Origin: Mycobacterium sp.
GTDB taxonomy: Bacteria; Actinomycetota; Actinomycetes; Mycobacteriales; Mycobacteriaceae
DNA: 64,000 bases
Direction: 5' to 3'
Assembly: GCF_004298145.1 (NCBI RefSeq)
Contig: NZ_SCRH01000015.1
Span: 62,001 to 126,000, forward strand
In this document: positions 27,229-36,249 of the stretch, piece after piece
How the letters are laid out: each line of letters opens with the position of its first letter
Position numbering within the stretch: the stretch's first letter is position 1
Notes under the pieces: generated by a model
Told to the model about the DNA's origin: nothing
The model's input: the letters and a program-made list of their open reading frames with translations, nothing else
Database searches by the model: none
Translations under genes and position numbers: made by a program

Positions 27229-28464
27229 ATGGCCCGCAACACCACTGGTGAGATTCGTTTTGACCCTTACGATGTCGACCTCGTCGCCGACCCCTACCCC
27301 GTGTACCGGCGGCTACGAGACGAGATGCCGCTCTACTACAACGAGCAACACGATTTCTTCGCGCTGAGCCGCTACACAAATGTCGAGAAGGCTCTCTTCG
27401 ACAACAAGACGTTCAGTTCCGCACGCGGCGACATCTTGGAGTTCATCAAGGCGGATATGGAGATTCCGTCAGGTCTTATCGTCGCGGAGGACCCACCCCG
27501 ACATGACATTCACCGAAGGCTGTTGTCGCGAATGTTCACTCCGCGCAAGATCAGCGCACTGGAGCCTCAGATTCGAGAGTTCTGCGTGCGCAGCCTCGAC
27601 CCGCTCGTCGGTGCAGGCGGGTTCGACTTCGTCACGGACTTCGGCGCGGAACTGCCCATGCGGGTCATTGGCATGCTGTTGGGCTTCCCCGATGAGGACC
27701 AACTGAGGTCCCGCGACCACGCGAACGCGATTCTGACCACCGAGGCGGGTCAGCCCATGGAGTCCGCGTCGACCGGATTCGACGACGGTCAACTGTGGGC
27801 GGACTACATCGACTGGCGGGCCGATAATCCGTCCGACGACATCGTCACCGAACTGCTCAATGTGCAGTTCGAGGACGAGCATGGAGTCACTCGTCACTTG
27901 GAGCGCGCCGAGCTGCTCATGTACGTCAACATGGTCGCCCTTGCAGGCAACGAGACCACAGCACGGCTTATCGGATGGGCCGCAAAAGTGCTCGCCGAGC
28001 ACCCCGACCAACGAAGGGAACTCGTCGCCGATCCGGGTCTGATCCCTCAGGCGGTCGAGGAGTTATTGCGCTTCGAAGGACCCGCTCCGTTTGTATCGCG
28101 TTACGTCACACGCGACGTCGAATACTACGGCCAGCAGGTGCCTAGCGGCAGCGTGATGACACTCCTCATCAGTTCGGCAAACCGAGATGACCGCCAATTC
28201 GGTCCCGACGCCGAGATGTTCAACATTCACCGCCAAAACCGATCACATATCGCTTTCGCTGTCGGTGCGCACTTCTGCCTTGGTGCCGCCCTGGCGCGCC
28301 TAGAAGGGCGCGTCGCACTCGAAGAAATTCTGAAAAGGTTCCCTGAGTGGGACGTCGACCTCTCGGCAGCACGGATGTCGACCACCTCAACCGTCCGAGG
28401 CTGGGAAACCATGCCCGCACTGACCGGCGAAAAATCGCGACACCAAGCCGACGCCAGGTCGTGA
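27229..28464 (+). CDS. Cytochrome P450 (island, first copy)
   Basis: 411 aa, ATG 27229 with GAGGAG upstream. The heme loop is FAVGAHFCLG (Cys350), the I-helix oxygen-activation motif AGNETT is at 239-244, and the K-helix ExxR is E278-R281. It is a soluble bacterial-type CYP of normal length. Electrons must come from a ferredoxin and reductase encoded elsewhere, because neither is in the island. The stop overlaps the next start (GTGA), so the three genes form an operon. Base composition is visibly less GC-rich than the flanking core genes. The substrate is not predictable from sequence. Confidence 0.92.
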   Translation: MARNTTGEIRFDPYDVDLVADPYPVYRRLRDEMPLYYNEQHDFFALSRYTNVEKALFDNKTFSSARGDILEFIKADMEIPSGLIVAEDPPRHDIHRRLLSRMFTPRKISALEPQIREFCVRSLDPLVGAGGFDFVTDFGAELPMRVIGMLLGFPDEDQLRSRDHANAILTTEAGQPMESASTGFDDGQLWADYIDWRADNPSDDIVTELLNVQFEDEHGVTRHLERAELLMYVNMVALAGNETTARLIGWAAKVLAEHPDQRRELVADPGLIPQAVEELLRFEGPAPFVSRYVTRDVEYYGQQVPSGSVMTLLISSANRDDRQFGPDAEMFNIHRQNRSHIAFAVGAHFCLGAALARLEGRVALEEILKRFPEWDVDLSAARMSTTSTVRGWETMPALTGEKSRHQADARS

Positions 28465-29741
28465 GCGGTCAAGTCGAATCGGCGTGGCCCGTCCACCCCG
28501 ACTACCGGATCGACATCGCGCCGTGCCAGTACACCGGCCAGGTATGGCACGACGACACACTCATCGCCGAAAGCGACGACTGCCTAGTAGTGACCGAGAC
28601 AGATCACATCGACCGACTGTACTTCCCGAAGTCCGATGTCCGATGGGACCTGTTGATGCCCTCAGCTCACACGACGGAATGCCCGTTCAAGGGTCGCGCT
28701 AACTACTGGGACCTCGCAGGTGCCCACGACCACGCCAAGGGCGTCGCCTGGACGTATCGCACTCCGCTCCCCGAGGTCGCAGGAATCGCGGGCTATGCGG
28801 CGTTCTACAGCCACCAGCTACGCATCGAAATTGTGGAGCGGTGGCCCGGCGGCAGAAGCGTGCCAGCCTCCTTCCCAGTCTGGGGCGATGCGAGTGAGTT
28901 ATTGCGGATCATTGATGTCGAGCCCGCCGGTGAGGGCCGGTTCATCGGTCCCGCGCACGGACCCACCTGGCGCAACGTGGTCGAGGGTGGTCAACTTGTC
29001 GCAGAATCCATCGTCGCAGCATCCAAAACGCTTGCAAGTCAACGAGTTACCTCTGTATCCACCATCTTCACAAAATCAGCGGCCTTCGATGCGCCCGTCG
29101 ACCTCGCCGTCGAAGTTCTTCGGCACGGCAGAACCTTCTCCACGACTCAAGTTCACGCCACTCAGCACGGGGCACTGTGTTGCGTCGCGATAGTCCTCGC
29201 CGATTCCGGTGCGCCCGATCTCATCCGTGATCAGCCACCTATGCCCGACGTACCAGGACCCGACGGGGCGGAGAGCTTCCCCGGATTCGGAGTCACCGGA
29301 CGCGAGATACGAATCGTCGACGGAGCCTACGATCCCGACCCCGAGCGCATCGGACCGCCCCAGATCGACGTATGGGTCCGCTTCCGTGACGCGCCCGACG
29401 AGTCGTACTTGCACACTGCGCTTCTCGCCCAATCGACCACACACTGGACCATTGCCGCCGGCATGTCACCGCATCACGGTTTCGGTGAAGCTCAGGCACA
29501 CGACACCGTGTCAACCGGAGTCATGACGAGCAGCATCGCCTTTCACGATGAAGTCGACGTCAGCGACTGGCTGCTGTACAGCAATCATGCCTTTTGGTCA
29601 GGGCGTGGACTGATCCAAGGCAACGGCAAAGTCTTCACATCCGACGGTCGCCTCGCGGCGTCGTACACGGTGCAGGCCATGGCACGCGCCTTCGACCGCA
29701 CCCCGGCAGCGATGGGCCGCGACAACCGCACTGCCATGTGA
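28461..29741 (+). CDS. DUF427 - acyl-CoA thioesterase II-like fusion protein
   Basis: 426 aa from GTG 28461, coupled to the P450 stop by GTGA. Residues about 20-130 match DUF427 (VWHDDTLIAESDDCLVV, YFPKSDVRWDLLMPS, CPFKGRANYWDL, GYAAFYSHQLRIEI). Residues about 145-412 match a TesB-type double-hotdog thioesterase (TWRNVVEGGQLVAESIVAA, LAVEVLRHGRTFSTTQVHA, LLAQSTTHWTIAAGMSPH, SNHAFWSGRGLIQGNGKVF). Family knowledge: TesB-type enzymes hydrolyse acyl-CoAs; DUF427 has no settled role. Between two P450s, it may release or recognise a CoA-linked substrate or product. Confidence 0.8.
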   Translation: MSGQVESAWPVHPDYRIDIAPCQYTGQVWHDDTLIAESDDCLVVTETDHIDRLYFPKSDVRWDLLMPSAHTTECPFKGRANYWDLAGAHDHAKGVAWTYRTPLPEVAGIAGYAAFYSHQLRIEIVERWPGGRSVPASFPVWGDASELLRIIDVEPAGEGRFIGPAHGPTWRNVVEGGQLVAESIVAASKTLASQRVTSVSTIFTKSAAFDAPVDLAVEVLRHGRTFSTTQVHATQHGALCCVAIVLADSGAPDLIRDQPPMPDVPGPDGAESFPGFGVTGREIRIVDGAYDPDPERIGPPQIDVWVRFRDAPDESYLHTALLAQSTTHWTIAAGMSPHHGFGEAQAHDTVSTGVMTSSIAFHDEVDVSDWLLYSNHAFWSGRGLIQGNGKVFTSDGRLAASYTVQAMARAFDRTPAAMGRDNRTAM

Positions 29742-29766
29742 TTTATCTGACGCAGTGGAGGGCGCA

Positions 29767-30978
29767 GTGACGACCGCCGAAATCAACTTTGACCCGTTCT
29801 CGGAGGACTTCTTCAACGGGGCCTACGGGACTTACCGACGCATGCGCGATGAGCAACCGGTTTACTACAACGCCGACTTCGACTTCTACGCACTGACCCG
29901 ACACGCCGATGTCGCGCCTGCGTTCAAAGACTCGGCGACGTACTCGTCGGCCCGTGGAACCGACCTCGCCACGATCCGCAACGGAATACCCGTCGACACC
30001 GGCCCACGCATGATCATCATGATGGACCCTCCCAGCCATCGCGACATGCGCAGCTTGCTCAACAAAGTCTTTACGCCAAGAGCAATCCAAGCCCAGAAAC
30101 AGATGGCCACCGAGAAGATCGACAAGCACCTCCGCCGGGTCGACCCCGACGGATTCGATGCCGTCGGTGACTTCGCCGCACCGTTTCCCGTCGAAGTCAT
30201 CACCAACATGCTCGGCGCACCTGAGGAAGACGCACAACAGGTGCGGCACTGGATCGACTTGTCCCTAACACGCGAGGTCGGACAACTCGAACTGACGGAG
30301 GACGGCGCTCAAGCCTCCCTTGACACCGCGATGTACTACTACGGGCTAATCGAAGAACGCCGCGCCGAACCCCGAGACGATCTGCTCACTAAGTTGCTCG
30401 AAGCCGAATTGGTCCGTGATGACGGCGAGAAAACTCGACTCGACGACATCGAAATCGCCGCATTCGCAACGATGCTCGGCGGAGCGGGAGCCGAAACCGT
30501 GACCAAGCTCGTCGGCAGCGCGATCTACCTCTTCGCCAGGCACCCACACCAATGGCAGAAGTTGCTCGATGATCGCAGCCGGATTCCCGCTGCGGTCGAA
30601 GAATTACTGCGGTACGAGGCACCTGCGCAATACAACGTGCGCGTCGCCACGAAAGACGTTCACCTGCACGGACAAACGATCCCCGAGGGTGCCCCGGTAT
30701 TCCTGATTGGAGGGTCGGCCAATCGCGACCACCTGGCGTGGACTAACGCCGACATCTTCGACATCGACCGAGACCGCACCGAGGCTCAGAATCTCGGCCT
30801 CGGATACGGCATCCACAGTTGCCTCGGTGCCGCCCTGGCTCGCATGGAAAGCGCCATCGCGTTGGAGAAGCTACTCGACTTCATGCCCCGATACGACGTC
30901 GACTTCGACAGGTGCGAACGGGTTCAGATGGCGAACGTCGTTGGCTGGAAGACGTTACCCGTCAAGGTCCTCGACTAG
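29767..30978 (+). CDS. Cytochrome P450 (island, second copy)
   Basis: 403 aa from GTG 29767, chosen because GGAGG lies 5 nt upstream and the resulting N-terminus (MTTAEINFDPFSED) matches the start of the first P450; GTG 29755 is the alternative. Heme loop LGYGIHSCLG (Cys352), I-helix GGAGAET (AGAET 240-244), and K-helix EELLRYE. Same broad family as the first P450 but clearly diverged, so the two probably act on successive steps or positions. The stop overlaps the recombinase remnant stop in a shared CTAG. Confidence 0.92.
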   Translation: MTTAEINFDPFSEDFFNGAYGTYRRMRDEQPVYYNADFDFYALTRHADVAPAFKDSATYSSARGTDLATIRNGIPVDTGPRMIIMMDPPSHRDMRSLLNKVFTPRAIQAQKQMATEKIDKHLRRVDPDGFDAVGDFAAPFPVEVITNMLGAPEEDAQQVRHWIDLSLTREVGQLELTEDGAQASLDTAMYYYGLIEERRAEPRDDLLTKLLEAELVRDDGEKTRLDDIEIAAFATMLGGAGAETVTKLVGSAIYLFARHPHQWQKLLDDRSRIPAAVEELLRYEAPAQYNVRVATKDVHLHGQTIPEGAPVFLIGGSANRDHLAWTNADIFDIDRDRTEAQNLGLGYGIHSCLGAALARMESAIALEKLLDFMPRYDVDFDRCERVQMANVVGWKTLPVKVLD

Positions 30979-31085
30979 GTCAGGGCTTCTCCGAGAACCC
31001 TGTAGACCGTGGCACGACTAACGCCAAGAGCCGTCGCAATAGTCGTAGCCGATTCCCCGCTGCGACGAAGTTGCAGACCGCCTGA
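30975..31085 (-). pseudogene. C-terminal HTH remnant of a serine recombinase (resolvase)
   Basis: Thirty-six codons on the minus strand end in TAG at 30975 and read LRRSGESATTIATALGVSR followed by ATVYRVL, the DNA-binding HTH that closes resolvase/invertase family proteins. The catalytic N-terminal domain is missing and the frame breaks upstream. A recombination scar at the right end of the island. Confidence 0.65.
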
Positions 31086-31152
31086 ACGAGGCAATCCAGG
31101 TTACTGCGGACGCCCTGCGGACGGCGGAAGTTCCCTAACGGCCTCTATACGC

Positions 31153-31221
31153 CCTGACCTGCTCAAACTTTGTGGAGCTAAGGGGAATCGAACCCCTGAC
31201 CTACTCGATGCGAACGAGTCG
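31153..31221. repeat. Right attachment-site repeat (overlaps tRNA-Ala 3' half)
   Basis: Direct repeat partner of 26182-26250, same orientation, 66 of 69 bases identical. It includes 20 bp outside the tRNA 3' end and 49 bp of the tRNA itself, so the integrating element carried the end of the tRNA gene and restored it on insertion. Confidence 0.85.
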
Positions 31222-31245
31222 CGCTACCAACTGCGCCATAGCCCC
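31173..31245 (-). tRNA. tRNA-Ala(CGC)
   Basis: 73 nt. The minus-strand sequence folds as acceptor GGGGCTA/TAGCTCC with the G3-U70 wobble that identifies alanine tRNAs, D-stem GCGC/GCGC, anticodon stem ACTCG/CGAGT with loop TTCGCAT (anticodon CGC), and T-arm AGGGG-TTCGATT-CCCCT, plus discriminator A. CCA is not encoded. Its 3' half is the integration site of the island at lower coordinates. Confidence 0.95.
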
Positions 31246-31295
31246 TGATCGCTAGCAGGCTACCAGCCGCGGCACCAACCGCCGAACTGCCGGCA

Positions 31296-32351
31296 CTACT
31301 CGCCGACGGCGCGCGGCAAGTCCCGCGGCCAACCGAAGGTCCGCATCGCCGTCGCATAATCCAGGTGCTCGAAGACCGGGTCCTCGTCGTCGATTTCCAG
31401 CACCACCGCGCCCGGGCGGCGCAGCCGCGACGGCACCACGTCGTACTCGCGGTCGTAGGCGTTCTCGACGCCGAGGCGCGCCCGCGCCATCCGCTGCATC
31501 CGGCGGCGGCGGATCTTCTCCTCGATGCGCGTCTGGCGCCGCAGATAACCCAGGTACAGCAGGGTGATGCCGATCGCGGTGCCGCACACCCACCAGGCGC
31601 TCGGGGAGATCTTGAACGCCGCGGTGGCCGAGCCGACCAGGACGACCGCCATCACCACCAGGACCTTCTTGCGGAACGCGTACTTGCGGGCGCTGACCGC
31701 GGCGGCGGTCTTGGTGTCGAACCGGCGCCGCCGCGCGGCGTTGCGCGGGATCGGGGCCGGCACCTCGTCGTCGGCTTCGTCACCGTCGGCCGCGGGCTCC
31801 AACCCGGACGAGTCCTCGACGTACTCGTAGCTGTCCTCGTCATCGTGTTTCGCGACGGCCTCGGTGTCGACGTCGTCGTCCTCGACGGGCTCAGCAGGCT
31901 CCTCGTCGACGACCTCGGCCGCAGAACCGCTGGCCCCCACCGGAAGTGCGGCGGAATCCTCGATGACGTCGACGTCGAGGTAGTCGGGCTCGTCGGCTTC
32001 GGCGACCGCCATCTTCATGACCACCGGGCGCCGGCGGCTCAGCTCCTCGGTGTCGGCGTCGTCGTCCATTTCCCGGTCGCTGTCTTCGTCCTCGGCCAAG
32101 TGCTCCTCGTCGAGGTCGGTGTCGGCCGAGCCTTCCGGCGGCTGCCAGTCGGGATCGCTGCGATGGCCGGCGGCCGGGCCGCTGCGCTTGATCAGCCGGG
32201 AGTTAGCCCCGCCGTTGAGGACTCGGGTCGCCAACGCCACGTCGCTGGTGCGACGCACCGCGTCGCGTTTGCTGACGAGCATCGGCACCAAGACGAACAG
32301 CCACAGCACCACGAGCGATATCCACAACAATGATTGCGGGATGCTTGGCAT
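31296..32351 (-). CDS. Divisome membrane protein GlpR/SepX-like (Rv0996-type)
   Basis: 351 aa from ATG 32351 (MPSIPQSLLW). A first TM is at about 6-25 (LLWISLVVLWLFVLVPMLV), then a long acidic disordered region (about 60-235, many Asp/Glu runs), then two TM segments (about 250-290, VLVVMAVVLVGSATAAF and WWVCGTAIGITLLYLGYL) and a basic C-terminal tail. Family knowledge: in corynebacteria this protein (GlpR) is the membrane receptor for the MoeA-like protein Glp and links it to FtsZ; SepX is the Streptomyces counterpart. The MoeA-like gene two positions upstream here fits that pair. Confidence 0.75.
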   Translation of the reverse strand: MPSIPQSLLWISLVVLWLFVLVPMLVSKRDAVRRTSDVALATRVLNGGANSRLIKRSGPAAGHRSDPDWQPPEGSADTDLDEEHLAEDEDSDREMDDDADTEELSRRRPVVMKMAVAEADEPDYLDVDVIEDSAALPVGASGSAAEVVDEEPAEPVEDDDVDTEAVAKHDDEDSYEYVEDSSGLEPAADGDEADDEVPAPIPRNAARRRRFDTKTAAAVSARKYAFRKKVLVVMAVVLVGSATAAFKISPSAWWVCGTAIGITLLYLGYLRRQTRIEEKIRRRRMQRMARARLGVENAYDREYDVVPSRLRRPGAVVLEIDDEDPVFEHLDYATAMRTFGWPRDLPRAVGE

Positions 32352-32553
32352 GATGACCTGCTCTCTTCGGTTCTCGTCCCCCGCGAAGCCCATCGGTAGC
32401 CAACGCGGCCGGGTCATGACGACCAGGACAATTACACACCTGTAATTTGCCTCCCACAAGCACCATGAGTCACTCGTGTCGCGCTAGTCCCAGATCGACA
32501 AAGATTCGGTCTCCCTCGGGGCGCCGCCCACGGTCCCAATCACCGGGCGGGCG

Positions 32554-33207
32554 TCACGCCCAGCTTGCGCTACCGGCTCTGACCAGCGCCGATGCCACCG
32601 ATCCGGTGACCTCTTCGGCGGTGATCGCCATCAGCAGGTGATCGCGCCACGCCTTGTCGACTTCGAGGTAGCGCTGCAATACGCCCTCCTGGCGAAACCC
32701 CACCTTTGCCAACACGGCCCGGCTGGCGGCGTTTTCCGGGCGCACGGTGGCCTCCACCCGGTGCAACATGACCGGCCCGAAGCAGTGATCGAGCCCCAGG
32801 GCCAAGGCCGCGGTCGCCACCCCGCCGCCGGTGGCCGAGCGCGGCACCCAATAGCCGATCCACGCCGACCGCAGCGACCCGTGGGTGACGTTGCCGACGG
32901 TCAACTGCCCGCAGAAGCGCCCGTCGAGTTCGATGACATAGGGCAGCATGCGACCCTGGCGGGCCTCGGCACGCAGGCCGGAGCACAACGCCGGCCAGGC
33001 GCCCACGGCGTGCCGGGCCGTCCAGTCACCCTCGGAGCTGGGCTCCCACGGCTCCAGATGCGCACGATCGGTCAGCCGGATCCGGCTCCACTGCGCCCCG
33101 TCGCGCAGCCGCACCGCCCGCAGCCGGACCACGCCCGCCGGAACCCGCAGCGGCCCAACGCTCATGGGCCAGCCCGGATGACGAGAATTGGAGCGCAACA
33201 GGTTCAC
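32554..33207 (-). CDS. rimJ: GNAT acetyltransferase, RimJ-like
   Basis: 217 aa from GTG 33207. GNAT fold of the RimJ/RimL type: VRLRAVRLRDGAQWSRIRL at the N-terminus, GYWVPRSATGGGVATAAL (acetyl-CoA loop) and ENAASRAVLAKVGFRQEGVLQRYLEV at the end. It acetylates an N-terminal residue, classically of a ribosomal protein, though the actual target in mycobacteria is not settled. It sits 23 bp after moeA on the same strand; equivalent of Rv0995. Confidence 0.85.
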   Translation of the reverse strand: MNLLRSNSRHPGWPMSVGPLRVPAGVVRLRAVRLRDGAQWSRIRLTDRAHLEPWEPSSEGDWTARHAVGAWPALCSGLRAEARQGRMLPYVIELDGRFCGQLTVGNVTHGSLRSAWIGYWVPRSATGGGVATAALALGLDHCFGPVMLHRVEATVRPENAASRAVLAKVGFRQEGVLQRYLEVDKAWRDHLLMAITAEEVTGSVASALVRAGSASWA

Positions 33208-33229
33208 GGTGGGCGTGGTCCGGTTCCGC

Positions 33230-34519
33230 TCAGCCGCGCTGAGCCAAGAAGGCGACGTCGACGATCTCGCCGGTGCGAATCTGCTCGGCGCCGCTGGGCA
33301 TCACAACCAGACAGTTGGCTTCGGCGAGGGTGGCCAGCAGGTGCGATGACGCGCCCGGGGCGCCGCCGAGCGCCTGCACCAGATACTCCCCGCTCTCCTG
33401 GTCCCGCATCAGCTGGCCGCGCAGGTAACCCTTGCGCCCCGCCACCGACGTGATGGGCGAGAGCGTGCGGGCCTGCACGACGCGGCGCATCGGCTGGCGT
33501 TTGCCCAGCGACAACCGGATCAGCGGGCGCACCATCACCTCGAAAACCACCAGCGCGCTCACCGGGTTGGCCGGCAACAAAAACGTCGGAACGCCCTCGC
33601 GGCCCAGCTGCCCGAAACCCTGGACGGATCCGGGATGCATGGCAACCCGAACCACCTCTATCTCCCCGAGCTCGGAGAGAACCGAGCGCACCGTCTCGGC
33701 CGCGGCGCCCCCGACCGCGCCGGCGACGACGATGACCTCGGCGCGATTGATCTGGCCCTCGACGACGTCGCGCAGCTCCTTGGGGCCGCCGCCGACGATC
33801 CCAATGCGGTTGACCTCGGCACCGGCATCGCGGGCCGCCGCCGCCAGCGCATAGGAGTTGACGTCGTAGACCTGCCCGTTTCCCGGGGTGCGCGAAATGT
33901 CGACCAGTTCGCCGCCCAGCGCCATGATCGTGACCCGCGGCCGCGGATGGACCAGCACGCGTTCGCGGCCGACCGCAGCGAGCAGCCCGACCTGGGCCGC
34001 GCCGATCACCGTTCCGGCGCGCACCGCGACGTCTCCGGGCTGGACGTCGTCGCCGGCGCGGCGCACGTAGGCGCCCGACGGCGCCCCCCGGTAGATCCGG
34101 ACGCGCGACGTTCCGCCGTCGGTCCACCGCAACGGCAGGACGGCGTCGGACAGCGTGGGCAGCGGCGCTCCGGTCTGCACCCGGACGGCCTGGCGTGGCT
34201 GCAAGCGGCTGGGTGTGCGCGACCCGGCCTCGACGGTTCCCATCACCGGCAGCACCAGCCCGTCGCGCCCGTCGTTCTCGGGTGAGTCGTCGACCGGCTC
34301 GGGGAGACTGTCGCTGCCCACCTCGCCGACACCGAGGACGTCGACGCTGCGCACCGCATAGCCGTCGATCGCGGCCTGATCGAAACCGGGCATCGGGCGT
34401 TCGGTCACCACCTCCTCGGCGCACATCAATCCCTGCGCCTCGGCGATCGCCACACGTATCGGCCGCGGGGCCACCGCGGCCGCCGTGATCCGGGCCTGCT
34501 GCTCCTCCACAGAACGCAC
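33230..34519 (-). CDS. moeA1: MoeA-family protein (MoeA1 / gephyrin-like Glp)
   Basis: 429 aa from GTG 34519 (VRSVEEQQAR), which matches the Rv0994 start; the frame is open further upstream but with low-complexity Arg-rich codons. MoeA domains I-IV are recognisable: PMPGFDQAAIDGYAVRS, RVGVQTGAPLP-like VRVQTGAPLPTLSDAV, VTIMALGGELVDI, and the C-terminal barrel EYLVQALGG. The family inserts molybdenum into molybdopterin, but in corynebacteria the orthologue (Glp) works in cell division with GlpR. The same neighbour is encoded at 31296-32351, so a divisome role is plausible. Confidence 0.88.
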   Translation of the reverse strand: MRSVEEQQARITAAAVAPRPIRVAIAEAQGLMCAEEVVTERPMPGFDQAAIDGYAVRSVDVLGVGEVGSDSLPEPVDDSPENDGRDGLVLPVMGTVEAGSRTPSRLQPRQAVRVQTGAPLPTLSDAVLPLRWTDGGTSRVRIYRGAPSGAYVRRAGDDVQPGDVAVRAGTVIGAAQVGLLAAVGRERVLVHPRPRVTIMALGGELVDISRTPGNGQVYDVNSYALAAAARDAGAEVNRIGIVGGGPKELRDVVEGQINRAEVIVVAGAVGGAAAETVRSVLSELGEIEVVRVAMHPGSVQGFGQLGREGVPTFLLPANPVSALVVFEVMVRPLIRLSLGKRQPMRRVVQARTLSPITSVAGRKGYLRGQLMRDQESGEYLVQALGGAPGASSHLLATLAEANCLVVMPSGAEQIRTGEIVDVAFLAQRG

Positions 34520-34628
34520 AGCGCGCCTCTCTGCCCTCAATCCCGGCGGGCGCCCGGCCCGCTCACTGCGCGGGCGGGGCATCCCCGCCCGGGACCGCTA
34601 AGCGTTCCGCCGGCCGGGTACCGCCGGG

Positions 34629-35540
34629 CTACTGCTCGGCCAGGCCTAACCGCGCCACCAACCATTGCCGCAATTCCGGGCCGTAGTCGTCACGATCCAA
34701 TGCAAAGTCAACCGCAGCCTTGAGGTAGCCGCCAGGATTTCCCAAGTCGTGTCGAGATCCGCGGTGCACGACGACATGCACGGGGTGGCCCTCCGAAATC
34801 AGCAGCGCGATCCCATCGGTGAGTTGCACTTCACCACCGGCCCCGCGCTCGATGCGGCGCAGCGCGTCGAAGATGGCGCGGTCGAGCACGTATCGACCCG
34901 CCGCGGCGAACAGCGACGGCGCGTCCTCGGCCTTGGGCTTCTCGACCATGCTCTTGACCCGGAGCACGTCGGGATTGTCGTCGTCGGGCACCGGTTCGAC
35001 GTCGAAAACCCCGTAGGCGCTGATCTCTTCGGGAGTCACCTCGATGGCGCACAACACCGTGCCGCCGTAGTGGGCTCGCACCTTCGACATCGTCCCCAAC
35101 ACGCCGGTCGGCAGCACCAGGTCGTCGGGCAGCAGCACCGCGATCGAGTCCTCGTCGTCGGACAGCCGCGATTCCACGCACCCGATCGCGTGACCCAACC
35201 CCAGCGGTTCGCTCTGCACGACGGACTCGACCTTGATCAGCCGCGGCGCGCGCCGGACCTTGTCGAGCATCGCCGTTTTGCCGCGCTCCTCGAGCGTGCT
35301 TTCCAGCACCAGGTCTTCGACGAAATGCGCGACGACACCGTCCTTGCCCTCGGAGGTGATGATCACCAGGCGCTCGGCGCCGGCTTCGGCCGCCTCGGCC
35401 GCGACCAGCTCTATGCCCGGGGTATCGACGACCGGCAGCAGTTCCTTGGGGACCGTTTTGGTCGCCGGCAAGAAGCGGGTACCGAGACCGGCGGCGGGCA
35501 CAACAGCCGTGCGTGGCACCACCACGTTTGGGCATGACAT
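34629..35540 (-). CDS. galU: UTP-glucose-1-phosphate uridylyltransferase
   Basis: 303 aa, ATG 35540. Nucleotidyltransferase N-terminus VVPAAGLGTRFLPATKTVPK (nucleotide-binding loop with catalytic Lys) and EKPKAEDAPS later. It makes UDP-glucose from UTP and glucose-1-phosphate for cell-wall glycans. Divergent from the folate gene; upstream of moeA1 on the same strand. Equivalent of Rv0993. Confidence 0.95.
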   Translation of the reverse strand: MSCPNVVVPRTAVVPAAGLGTRFLPATKTVPKELLPVVDTPGIELVAAEAAEAGAERLVIITSEGKDGVVAHFVEDLVLESTLEERGKTAMLDKVRRAPRLIKVESVVQSEPLGLGHAIGCVESRLSDDEDSIAVLLPDDLVLPTGVLGTMSKVRAHYGGTVLCAIEVTPEEISAYGVFDVEPVPDDDNPDVLRVKSMVEKPKAEDAPSLFAAAGRYVLDRAIFDALRRIERGAGGEVQLTDGIALLISEGHPVHVVVHRGSRHDLGNPGGYLKAAVDFALDRDDYGPELRQWLVARLGLAEQ

Positions 35541-35616
35541 TGTTCACACGATAACCCGCATCCGCCTGGCCGACTCGATGTGGCGCGGGCAAAGTCCTGA
35601 CTGTCATGGTTGACGC

Positions 35617-36216
35617 ATGGCGACCACGGGCAAGGCCACGTTGCGCGAACAGGTGCTCGCGGCCCGGCGTCGCGTTGCCGACGACGTTCGGGCCGCCGAG
35701 GCGCAGCTGTTGCGGGACAAGCTGGAAGCCCTGGAAAACATGCTGACCAGCGACACCACGGTCTGCGCCTACGTGCCGGTGGGCACCGAGCCGGGGTCGA
35801 TCGAACTGTTGGATATGTTGCTGCGGCGCTCTGGGCGGGTGCTGCTGCCGGTTGCGCGCACCACCGCCGACAACACGCCGCTGCCGCTGTCCTGGGGCGA
35901 ATACCGGCCCGGCACGCTGACGACCGGCCGGTGGGGATTGCTCGAGCCGCCACAGCCGTGGCTGCCGGCATCGGCCCTGGCGGAGTGCGGCCTGGTACTG
36001 GTGCCGGCGCTGGCCGTCGACCGCGGCGGGGTGCGGCTGGGCCGGGGCCGGGGCTTCTACGATCGCTCGCTGCGCGGCCACGACCCGCAAGCACCGCTGG
36101 TCGCGATCGTCCGCGACGCGGAATTGCTCGACGAGATCCCGGCCGGCCCGCACGACGTTCCCATGACCCACGCGCTCACGCCGCGGGGCGGATTAATCGC
36201 CCTCGTTCCGCGGTGA
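35617..36216 (+). CDS. 5-formyltetrahydrofolate cyclo-ligase
   Basis: 199 aa. The N-terminal TLREQVLAARRRV helix and the ATP/substrate loop RGGVRLGRGRGFYDRSL are the family signatures. It converts 5-formyl-THF to 5,10-methenyl-THF with ATP, recycling a folate storage form. Followed at 89 bp by the ruc gene, which has its own CIRCE element. Equivalent of Rv0992c. Confidence 0.93.
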   Translation: MATTGKATLREQVLAARRRVADDVRAAEAQLLRDKLEALENMLTSDTTVCAYVPVGTEPGSIELLDMLLRRSGRVLLPVARTTADNTPLPLSWGEYRPGTLTTGRWGLLEPPQPWLPASALAECGLVLVPALAVDRGGVRLGRGRGFYDRSLRGHDPQAPLVAIVRDAELLDEIPAGPHDVPMTHALTPRGGLIALVPR

Positions 36217-36249
36217 TGCGTCGGGAATGAGACAGGTCACGTGGCGGTT

